Shown here piece by piece: positions 25,449 to 32,530 of a DNA stretch of 32,530 nt. A program made the position numbers and the translations under genes. How positions within the stretch are numbered: position 1 is the first letter of the stretch; the number at the start of each line of letters is the position of its first letter. The stretch comes from Calothrix sp. CSU_2_0 (GTDB taxonomy: Bacteria; Cyanobacteriota; Cyanobacteriia; Cyanobacteriales; Nostocaceae): the NCBI GenBank assembly GCA_012034595.1, contig JAAUPE010000083.1, forward strand, positions 1 through 32,530. The letters are read 5' to 3'. The notes beneath the pieces were generated by a model that did no database searches, was not told where the DNA came from, and saw nothing but the letters and a program-made list of their open reading frames with translations.

Positions 25449-25929
25449 AGGAAAACTATTGGACGTGGCAAAGCTTCGCCCTTTAAGCATCTTAGTACTG
25501 CACGGACCAAATTTAAACTTGCTCGGACAACGCGAACCAGGTATTTATGGTTCGTTAAGTTTAGCTGATATTAACCGTTTGTTAGTAGAAGAAGCAAGCA
25601 ATTTAATGGTTGAAATTTTTGCAGTGCAGTCAAATCATGAAGGTGTCCTGGTTGATACGATTCATTCTGCTTTAGCACAGCATCATGGTCTTTTGATTAA
25701 TGCTGGAGCTTATACTCACACCAGTGTGGCTTTGCGAGATGCGATCGCTGGTGTGAATCTGCCAACAGTTGAGGTTCATTTAAGTAATATTTACCGTCGC
25801 GAAGAATTTCGCCATCATTCTTACATTGCTCCTGTCGCGATCGGTCAAATTAGCGGTTTTGGTGTCCAAAGTTATCTTTTGGGTTTACATGCGTTGGTCG
25901 ATCATTTGCGAGAGCAAGTGTCAGAATAA
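25426..25929 (+). CDS. aroQ: Type II 3-dehydroquinate dehydratase
   Basis: This enzyme dehydrates 3-dehydroquinate to 3-dehydroshikimate in the shikimate pathway. Motifs are [21 protein letters not shown] (the flexible catalytic loop carries Arg and Tyr), [29 protein letters not shown] and [18 protein letters not shown]. From ATG 25426 it has 167 residues, longer than the usual 145-150. A TTG at 25459, with AAGGAAAA just before it, would give a more typical 156-residue protein. An ARH-like gene follows after 38 bp. Confidence 0.93.
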   Translation: MTGRVVAKGKLLDVAKLRPLSILVLHGPNLNLLGQREPGIYGSLSLADINRLLVEEASNLMVEIFAVQSNHEGVLVDTIHSALAQHHGLLINAGAYTHTSVALRDAIAGVNLPTVEVHLSNIYRREEFRHHSYIAPVAIGQISGFGVQSYLLGLHALVDHLREQVSE

Positions 25930-25967
25930 AGATTGTTAAAAGAAAAGTATTAGTGAGAATTTAGAGG

Positions 25968-26996
25968 TTGCGCTATTCCCTGATTAGTAGGTTTCGAGGT
26001 ACTTTATTTGGTGCGTTAATTGCCGGAACGTTACCAATTAAGGATGTAAACAGCCCTATAAATTCGCCACTGTTGACGCAAGAAGTTATTGATGATTTAG
26101 AATTTAGTGGCAAAAATTTAATTTCCCAGGGAAAATTAAATTTGGGAGATTGGTTACTCAAAAAAAAAGCCAATTCAGATTTAAATCGAGCAAGCTTAGG
26201 TCAGATAAACTTAAACCAGGCAAACGAGCAGCTTTTACTAGCAACATTTTTTGCAACCCTACCCATTGCCCTATTTTTCCACGAAAATCCCCTCAAACTC
26301 AAGCAAAATATCACAGATGTAGCGCGGTTATATAGCGATGATTTCGGGATACGAGATAGTAACCTGGCAATTGGTTATGCGATCGCAAAGTCACTTACAG
26401 AAACCCTGAATTCAACTGCCCTAATTCCCCAGATTGTAGATTTTTTAGGTGATACTTCCAGCAATGTTCCACAACACTTGCTAAAGGTTCATCATTTATT
26501 AGGGGAAGGTACAAGTTTCCAACAAGTTAAAGCAGAATTAAGTAAACTTGGACTGGATAGACAAAACACTTTCAGCCAAAATTCTTCAAGTAAATTAATT
26601 GCAGAGGCTTTTTACTGTTTTCTCGCTACCCTTGAAGATTTTCACTTGTCTATTTTACTCTCCCACAAACAAGCTGACCCATCTTTTAGAGCGATTAGCC
26701 CAATTACAGGAGCATTATCGGGAGCTTACAATAGTACAGTGGGAATACCTATTGGCTGGCAAACCAGATATTTGCAACAAAAATCGGCAAAATTGCACTC
26801 AAACACTTCTTTACAGATGGTAAAATTAGCTGATGAACTTTTGGCTGTATGGTCAGGTGTGTACAACATTGATAACCAAGCAAGCAAAACCAACAAAACA
26901 GGAGATTCAACATTTCACAGTCACAGACTGTCTTTACTCGAACCTGATTTTTGCCTGCGCGTTTCTGCATCTCCTCGTGTTAACAAACAACGTTGA
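25968..26996 (+). CDS. ADP-ribosylglycohydrolase-like protein, degenerate
   Basis: The 342-residue protein opens with RFRGTLFGALIAGTLP, the RGxxxGxxxG start of the ADP-ribosylglycohydrolase fold, and ends with ITGALSGAYNSTVGIPIGW, the GAL.GA..G...IP.W motif. The metal-binding GGDTDT stretch normally found before that motif is replaced by ADPSFRAISP, and the first-loop Asp cluster is not visible, so it is probably not a metal-dependent hydrolase. The start is TTG 25968, with GAGG unusually close; the true start is uncertain. It lies between aroQ and the 7TM-HD gene in the same direction. Function is unknown. Confidence 0.7.
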   Translation: MRYSLISRFRGTLFGALIAGTLPIKDVNSPINSPLLTQEVIDDLEFSGKNLISQGKLNLGDWLLKKKANSDLNRASLGQINLNQANEQLLLATFFATLPIALFFHENPLKLKQNITDVARLYSDDFGIRDSNLAIGYAIAKSLTETLNSTALIPQIVDFLGDTSSNVPQHLLKVHHLLGEGTSFQQVKAELSKLGLDRQNTFSQNSSSKLIAEAFYCFLATLEDFHLSILLSHKQADPSFRAISPITGALSGAYNSTVGIPIGWQTRYLQQKSAKLHSNTSLQMVKLADELLAVWSGVYNIDNQASKTNKTGDSTFHSHRLSLLEPDFCLRVSASPRVNKQR

Positions 26997-27256
26997 TTTT
27001 TTTTATCAGTTGTAGATAACGTTGCATACAACACAGTTGACAAAATTGCAATATCCTACTGTTCAGCAAAAATTTACAAATATCAGTAATATTTTATATA
27101 GTATTGTCACTGTTACCTCACAGGTTGAACTGCTAGTAACAATTGTGTCAAGGTGCATCTCAGTTTGTAGCGGTATCCTGAAAAGATATTGACTTTCAAA
27201 ATATTTTCTAACTATTTCAGTGTAACGGTCAAAATATTCAATTGCGGTCATAGGTG

Positions 27257-30006
27257 ATGAAACAAGCGCCATTTTTGCAGTTCTTGTCACAGCGATTGGG
27301 TAAGTGGCGACGGCAGTACAAAAAGCTACGTCGGGGGCTTTTATCCAAAACGCTTAAAAAATGGCAAATAGGCTATGGTTTGCATGGAGAAATAGGGAAT
27401 TTGATAAATGATTCGTAGGTATTTATACATTAACGCTAGAAAAAATACCTAAGAATTCCCTAGTAATTTTTGCGATCGCGGTTTTGGCATTAACTGGGGT
27501 AATGGGGCAAAAATTTTATAATCAGCCTCAAATGATAATTGGGACTAAAGCATTGGCAACCATTCAAGCACCCCATACCGACACCATTGAAAATATCTAC
27601 GAAACCCAAGCGAAGCGTCAGGCTGCGAGTAGTGCTTCAACACCAATTTTAATGGTTGATGTCAATATTAATCAGAGCATTGACAATAAGCTGCGAGAAA
27701 TTTTGGAACAGGGAAACCAAATCCGCACAATTGCTGGTTATTTGCCTTATTACGCTGACAGTTCAATTTTATCAGTCGTATCGCAGCGCTATTTACGGGC
27801 AGCCTCAAGCCAAGAATGGCAAGCGTTTCAGGATGCTATTTTCCCAAATAATTCTGCGATCGCCAATCTACCCAGTTCCCACAAGCCAAATCTGGGAAGT
27901 TCTTCTACAAAAAATACACCAGGAATTAGCTGCCAGGATGGGAGTTGTTTTGGACAACTCGAAAATTCCACTTTGAATCGCGATAAGCAGAGCTTAATGC
28001 CTCCAACATCTCGCAATTTTCGCAGCATAGTAGCGCATACATCAAAATCAATGTCGGATTCCCAGAAAATTTTAACCCAAGTACCCAACCAAATACCAGT
28101 AGACTCTTCCTTTAGTAATTTTTTAGCTAGTAACAACGATTTGTTGTCTCAAGCAGTCACAGAAATTCAAACCTACCGATTAACCACTTCCCAACAAAAT
28201 ATATCTGCACTTATCGAGGAAATATCGCGATCGCGGCAAAGATATATTCAAGCTAAAGCAAAAATAGCCGAACTGACCAGCCAGAATCCCAACTTACCTT
28301 ACAGTAACGATTTAGTGCTGGATTTATCAACAGAGGACTGGATAAATACCCAAACAGTGATTCAGCAAACAGCCCAGCGCATTCTTGCCCAAGGTATTTA
28401 CCCAGGACTACCAAAAACCATTTTGGCAGATGCAATCAAGCTCAATTTGGAATCTGCAATCCCGAAAGAAGCAGAACCTTTTGCTACCAAGTTATTATTA
28501 ACAACACTCCAACCCAACCTCAAAAAAGATGAAGCGAAAACACGAATCCAAGCCAAAAATGCTGCTGCTGACATTCAACCTGTAATGATTGCAATACAGC
28601 AGGGTGAGGTAATTGTTCGTAAGGGTGAAGTTATTCGCGATTGGGATATCCAGGTATTAGAACATTACGGTTTAATTCGCAGGGAAGTAAAATGGTTGAA
28701 GTTGATTCTTTTGACGATGATAATTGCCACGGCTGTAACGATTTTTGTAATTATCGAAAAGCGCGTAAAATATCGCAAAAGACAACGCGATCGCATTTTA
28801 ATTTTATTACTCACCCTCAGCATCCCTTTAGTGCTAACAATGGGTACTTCATTCACAACCTGGAGCGCTTCGGGTTTGCTTTTAGGTAGTCTTTATGGCA
28901 CTACTGTTAGCGTTACAGCTATCGGTTTACTAACATTGCTCCTACCCTTTAGCTTGGAAATTAGCAGAATCACACTTTTAGCAGGTGCAGCAGGTGCATT
29001 ACTCGGTGGTTGCGTAGCGCAAAAATTGCGATCGCGCGAAGAATTAGCTTTACTGGGAATTGGAATTGCGATCGTCCAAGGTGGTATCTATTTAATTCTC
29101 AAGATTTGTATAGGTACAGCATTTAGTGGTCACTTATATGCTGTATTAAAAGAATCACTATTATTTGCTTGTTCCGGTTTAAGTTGGAGTATCATCGCTT
29201 TGGGTTTAAGCCCCTATCTCGAACAGCTTTTCGATTTAGTCACACCAATTCGTTTAGCAGAACTCGCAAACCCCAATCGTCCCCTGCTCAAACGTCTCGC
29301 AGCCGAAACTCCCGGAACTTTCCAGCACACTTTGTTTGTTTCTAGCCTTGCAGAAGCCGCAGCTCGCAAACTTGGATGTAACGTCGAACTTGTGCGTGCC
29401 GGAACATTATACCACGATATCGGGAAAATGCACGACCCCCAAGCATTTATCGAAAACCAAATGGGAGTACCCAACAAACATGACACGGAAATAAATAACC
29501 CTTGGATAAGTGCCGAAATTATCAAGAAGCATGTTAGTGAAGGTTTAGTAATGGCACGCAAGCACCGCTTACCAACAGCGATTCAAGCATTTATCCCCGA
29601 ACATCAGGGAACAATGCAGATTGCTTATTTTTACCATCAAGCACAGCAACTCGCGAAAACATACGATAAGCGGAGTTTATCACCGGAGGTATATCCCAGC
29701 GAAGTTGATGAAAGTGACTTCCGTTATGATGGTCCGATTCCCCAGTCAAAAGAAACCGCGATCGTCATGCTTGCCGACTCCTGTGAAGCAGCATTAAGAA
29801 GTCTCAAAGATACAACTCCCGAACAGGCTTTATCAATGCTGAATAATATTTTGCGCGCTCGTTGGCAAGATAAGCAACTTGTTGATTCTGGACTTACTCG
29901 TAACCAAATGTCAGAAATTGCGAAGATATTTGTCGAGGTTTGGCAACAGTTTCACCATAAACGGATTGCGTATCCGCAGTTAAAAGCAAGTACAACGGAA
30001 AAATAA
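27257..30006 (+). CDS. PgpH-type 7TM-HD phosphohydrolase, early frameshift
   Basis: The main frame runs from 27412 to 30006. It has an N-terminal membrane segment (LVIFAIAVLALTGVMGQKFY), a large extracytoplasmic 7TMR-HDED domain, a block of about six membrane segments (residues 400-570 counted from 27484) and a C-terminal HD domain with HTLFVSSLAEAAARKLG, YHDIGKM (His644-Asp645), EHQGTMQIAYFYHQA and MLADSCEAALRS. PgpH-like proteins hydrolyse cyclic di-AMP (family knowledge). ATG 27257 opens a basic N-terminal part (WRRQYKKLRRGLLSK) typical of the family but in another frame; one base appears missing at about 27412-27418. Without it the only start in frame is a TTG at 27484 inside the first membrane segment. 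Two palindrome copies lie in the coding sequence. Confidence 0.85.
27979..28014 (+). repeat. Palindrome copy in coding sequence (36 nt)
   Basis: CGCGATAAGCAGAGCTTAAT matches the PEP-gene copy exactly, and the right half has drifted (GCCTCCAACATCTCGC). It is 12 codons (RDKQSLMPPTSR), residues 166-177 of the 7TM-HD protein counted from 27484, in the predicted extracytoplasmic domain. Confidence 0.85.
29662..29697 (+). repeat. Diverged palindrome copy in coding sequence (36 nt)
   Basis: TACGATAAGCGGAGTTTATC, then ACCGGAGGTATATCCC, reads as YDKRSLSPEVYP, residues 727-738, within the HD domain after YFYHQAQQLAKT. The frame is the same as in the other coding copies. Most paired arms have drifted, which fits an older insertion. 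Confidence 0.7.
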
Positions 30007-30056
30007 TTTGGGGATTGGAAATAGGGCATTAAGTATTGGGAAAAAATTAATTAATA

Positions 30057-30374
30057 TTGGATGCTGCCTACAGCGTTGACGATCGCCTCGCTTTCTCTAC
30101 ATGTCACGCATTGGCAAAACGGGAGGGAATGTTGTTAGGGGCTTCCACAGGGGCAATTACCGCAGCCGCTTTGGCGGATGCTCGCAGGTTTAAAGCACCT
30201 CAGACAATGTTGTTACTTAACCCTGACAGAGGCGATCGCTATTTGGAAACGGTATACAATGCTGACTGGATAGGTGAACAAGGATTGACAATACTGGAAA
30301 ATGCAGATTTAGTCTCAGCGATTCAAAATCTTGTACCTGTGCCGTTGAATGTTGTCTGTAGGAGCCATGTGTGA
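30057..30374 (+). pseudogene. C-terminal remnant of cysteine-synthase-like enzyme
   Basis: This 105-residue fragment matches only the last third of PLP-dependent beta-replacement enzymes: DAAYSVDDRLAFSTCHALAK, EGMLLGASTGAITAAALADA and TMLLLNPDRGDRYLETVY. The N-terminal two-thirds with the PLP lysine and the Asn loop are missing, and a stop lies just upstream of the only possible TTG start. The 5' edge abuts GGGGATTGG-type tandem repeat sequence. The end overlaps the GTG start of the MATE gene by 4 bp, so an operon once existed. Confidence 0.8.
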
Positions 30375-31677
30375 AATTGAAATTATTAGCAGATAATCCC
30401 CATCAAGTTAGTTTAGCTACCCTATGGTGGGAATTTTTACCTTTATCCTTGAGCGACGTGACAATGGCATGTGGCGACCCAATGGTGACAACTACCTTGG
30501 CTCATTTACCTTTGCCACGGGAAAATATTGCTGCTGTCGGCATTGCCAAATCCCTGGCAATCTTTTTTGAAAGTCCAATTATCATGATTCTTCATGCCTC
30601 GAATGCCTTAGCACCAAACAAAGCATCACGTCGGGCTTTGTGGCGGTTTACGCTACTTTTAGGGGGTGGACTCAGTTTATTATTGACCCTGTTGGCGATG
30701 CCATTCCTATTTGATGCCCTCGCTAGACCAATTCTTGGCATTCCCAAGGACTTAGGGAATACTGTGCGTCAGGTGCTATTACTCATGGGAGGTTGGGCTT
30801 TTGCGATCGCTTGGCGACGATATTTTCAAGGTTTATTAATTTACCAAGGTTTATCCCATGTGATCGCCAAAGCAAGTATGCTGCGGTTGGGAACGCTGGG
30901 ATTGATTATGTTCGCAGGCTTTTGGCTCCATGTTCCTGGCGCAATTTTGGCTGGTTTGGCGTTAATAATTGCGGTTGTGGTGGAAGCGGTTGTGGTGACA
31001 ATTTTTGCTTATCGCAGTGGCGCAACTTTATCCCCACCCCAAACGGAAACCCAGTTACCAGAAAATTTGAAGGAAGTATGGCGATTTTATTTACCCCTCG
31101 CCAACTCGATGATGGTGGTATGGGGAGGACGAGCTTTATTAATCGGAATTATTGCCCGCGCAGTCGATGGGGCAATTGCGATCGCATCTTGGTCTGCGGC
31201 TTGGGGTTTAGTGCTGGTAATTGCTAATTCAACCCGCATGGTACAACAAATCATCATTAAATATCGTGGCAAAACGGACGATCGGCTTCTTTTTACTTTT
31301 GCTTTGATGGTGGGTAGTATTTGCTCGTTGCTTTTGCTGTTAGTCGCTGCGACTCCTTTGGTAATCAGATAGTACGTAGTTTTATTGGTAACGATAAGGA
31401 CTTAATCGCTGCAATAAAACCTGTGTTATTTGTCTGTACAATCATTCCTTTGATGGTGTCATTGCAAAATGCAACACAGGGCTTTTTAGTAAGTGAAGGA
31501 CGGACGGGTAGTGTGAACTTTGCTACCTGGATTAGTACTGGAGTATTATTAGTGGTATCAATTTTAGCAGTGCAAGCTGGTATGAAAGGAGCCACATCTG
31601 CCGCGATCGCAATGGTCGCAGCGATGCTGGTTGAGGTTATTTGTTTGTTATGGAAGCGAGGGGCAAAACAACGCTGA
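30371..31677 (+). pseudogene. MATE-family exporter, one-base frameshift
   Basis: The 12-segment membrane protein (about 435 residues when joined) starts at GTG 30371 with GGAGCC upstream. It contains PLSLSDVTMACGDPMVTTTL, LAIFFESPIIMILHASNAL, WRRYFQGLLIYQGLS and WSAAWGLVLVIANSTRM, and ends LQNATQGFLVSEG then [16 protein letters not shown]-fold proteins export small molecules using ion gradients (family knowledge). The first frame stops at TPLVIR; restoring one G at 31360-31361 continues as GNQIVRSFIGNDKDL in the second frame. It overlaps the cysteine-synthase remnant. Confidence 0.78.
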
Positions 31678-31856
31678 AGGTGCTGCCTATACCGAGATTG
31701 CTTTCGACCTTTAACTTACCACCATGAGCATCAATAATCGCATTCGCGATCGCTAATCCCAAACCGGAACCACCACTTTGTCGGGAACGATCTGCATTCA
31801 CCCGATAAAAGCGGTTGAAAATATGGGGTAAGCAACTGTTCGCTAATTTCTACCCA
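31637..31856 (-). pseudogene. Histidine kinase C-terminal fragment
   Basis: The minus strand encodes [20 protein letters not shown], then [20 protein letters not shown] and [17 protein letters not shown], which are the F and G2 boxes and the end of a HATPase domain. The stop TAA lies at 31637-31639, inside the MATE coding region. Upstream, VEISEQLL joins only after a one-base shift, and homology ends near 31856 beside the next gene. The sensor, HisKA and N box are absent, so it is a remnant. Confidence 0.8.
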
Positions 31857-31870
31857 TATATAGACAAAAC

Positions 31871-32055
31871 TTACTTATTGTCTATATCTTGAATTAATCT
31901 ATCAACATATTCTCTCAGCCGTTCTTGCCAATCTTGGACGGCTTTTAATTTTTCTTTTTGCCCAACCCTACCCTTAAAGCAGATTGGCGACTTATCTAAT
32001 TCTTCTTTGATTATTTTTTTTTTGCACCGAGTTTATTATCTTTTTGAAAAGGCAT
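31871..32055 (-). pseudogene. Small hypothetical gene, frameshift in A10
   Basis: ATG 32055 opens MPFQKDNKLGAKKK and stops after a run of ten A (32014-32023). With eleven A it continues IIKEELDKSPICFKGRVGQK, then EKLKAVQDWQERLREYVDRL and IQDIDNK (61 residues). It reads as a short basic protein with a helical end, similar to small cyanobacterial proteins I recall near TnpB genes. It is transcribed away from tnpB from a shared promoter region. Function is unknown; a regulatory role is a guess. Confidence 0.5.
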
Positions 32056-32084
32056 TGACACGTAGGTTTTTATGTTAGTATACT
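32055..32084 (+). promoter_or_regulatory. Sigma-70-type promoter for tnpB
   Basis: TTGACA at 32055-32060 and TATACT at 32079-32084 are 18 bp apart, a near-consensus pair 33 bp upstream of the tnpB ATG. The -10 region lies in the perfect palindrome AGTATACT (32077-32084). The -35 box begins at the first base of the divergent small gene's start codon. Confidence 0.6.
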
Positions 32085-32117
32085 GACTAATGCAAAACAT
32101 TTGAGAGGTCGAGTCAA

Positions 32118-32208
32118 ATGCAATTAGTCGAAAAGCACGTAATCAACAAACACCATAGATTCTGGAAAGAGTGTGATTATTTAGCTTTGCAATCCAAACA
32201 TCTTTATA
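32118..32208 (+). pseudogene. tnpB: TnpB N-terminus, cut by IS630 insertion
   Basis: ATG 32118 encodes MQLVEKHVINKHHRFWKECD then YLALQSKHLYT, the standard opening of IS605/IS1341-type TnpB proteins (RNA-guided nuclease family). GAGAGG precedes the start. After CTTTATA the sequence changes to an IS630 end. Only about 30 of some 400 residues remain in the window; the rest may lie beyond the IS630 copy. Confidence 0.8.
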
Positions 32209-32530
32209 CAGCACTTCCGTCTGTAATGAGGTACACTAGATTAAAATACAAATACTTTTAAATGAAGTCATACTCTATCGATCTTTGAGAAAAAATAGTT
32301 GCGGCGCATATTCAGAAAAACATTTCAATCAGGAAAGTAGCTAATATATTTTCTGTATCAAAAAGTTTAGTACAAAAGCTTGTAAAACAACAAAAAGTTG
32401 ATGGAAATTTACAACCTAAGCCGCGAGGAAAACCACAATTTAGTTATCTGACAAATGCGGATATAGATTTAAGAGAATTAGTTGAAGCACATCCAGATGC
32501 AACACTGATAGAGTTGTGTGAATTATTTGC
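32209..32530 (+). mobile_element. IS630-family element, left part
   Basis: It begins CAGCACTTCCGTCTG directly after TA, the usual IS630/Tc1 target, inside tnpB. The transposase gene starts 53 bp in. The element runs off the window end, so length and right end are unseen. Confidence 0.75.
32262..32530 (+). pseudogene. IS630 transposase, nonsense codon and partial
   Basis: The frame reads MKSYSIDL, then TGA at 32286-32288, then EKIVAAHIQKNISIRKVANI, FSVSKSLVQKLVKQQ and ELVEAHPDATLIELCELF. This is the helix-turn-helix DNA-binding half of IS630 transposases, where relatives have SIDLREKIV, so CGA to TGA is the simplest cause. The DDE catalytic part is beyond the window. No alternative start after the stop is evident. 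Confidence 0.8.

Noticed and set aside
27063-27290. 75-codon minus-strand frame before the 7TM-HD gene
   Set aside because: It overlaps the conserved basic N-terminus of the plus-strand gene and has no recognisable features.

Overview
The window is chromosomal DNA from a cyanobacterium, most likely a filamentous Nostocales-type strain (inference). The basis is the many HIP1 octamers (GCGATCGC), heptanucleotide GGGGATT/GGGAATT tandem repeats, and families typical of the group: an AroQ dehydroquinase, a 7TM-HD protein, a MATE exporter, PIN/ParDE/BrnTA toxin-antitoxin pairs and ISAzo13/IS630/TnpB elements. I see no tRNA, rRNA or CRISPR array.

Layout. 1-2.8 kb holds three toxin-antitoxin modules on the minus strand (a PIN toxin with a small partner, ParD-ParE, and a Phd/VapB-type antitoxin with VapC), separated by dispersed palindromes. 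3.0-4.4 kb is a complete ISAzo13-family insertion sequence with 25-bp terminal inverted repeats. Its transposase is broken, and it sits inside one copy of a dispersed palindrome. 4.4-4.75 kb is repeats only. 4.9-11.5 kb is a minus-strand, AT-rich surface-polysaccharide cluster: GT2 glycosyltransferase, EpsG/Wzy-like polymerase, GT4-type glycosyltransferase, a protein of unknown function and a Wzx flippase. 11.7-12.9 kb is a cyanobacterial hypothetical gene and a BrnT-BrnA pair. 13.1-17.8 kb has the Wzc-type tyrosine autokinase/chain-length regulator, a small secreted Asn/Ser/Thr/Gly-repeat protein and a large exported protein that may be a beta-barrel. After a gene-free region of about 900 bp, 18.7-21.2 kb on the plus strand has an initiating sugar-phosphate transferase (split by two single-base shifts) and galE. 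Together these make a nearly full Wzx/Wzy-type export locus: initiator, epimerase, glycosyltransferases, flippase, polymerase and Wzc.

21.3-31.7 kb is mostly housekeeping: MgtC-like membrane protein (minus), a PEP-synthase-like protein, a 45-residue overlapping ORF, aroQ, a degenerate ADP-ribosylglycohydrolase-like protein, a PgpH-type 7TM-HD phosphohydrolase, a cysteine-synthase C-terminal remnant and a MATE exporter. 31.6-32.5 kb is decayed: a histidine-kinase tail, a small frameshifted gene, a TnpB start cut by an IS630 element, and a nonsense codon in that IS630 transposase.

The most notable signal is a palindrome of 36-37 nt that can fold into a three-way junction. It occurs about ten times here and at least four copies lie inside protein genes. 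All four are read in the same frame, the only forward frame without a stop, giving a peptide like RDKxSLMPxAYR. The three simple coding copies are exactly 36 nt, whereas several intergenic copies are 37 nt. A second theme is the number of single-base frameshifts, mostly in homopolymer runs, in otherwise well-preserved genes. These may be real decay, slippage-controlled expression or assembly error.
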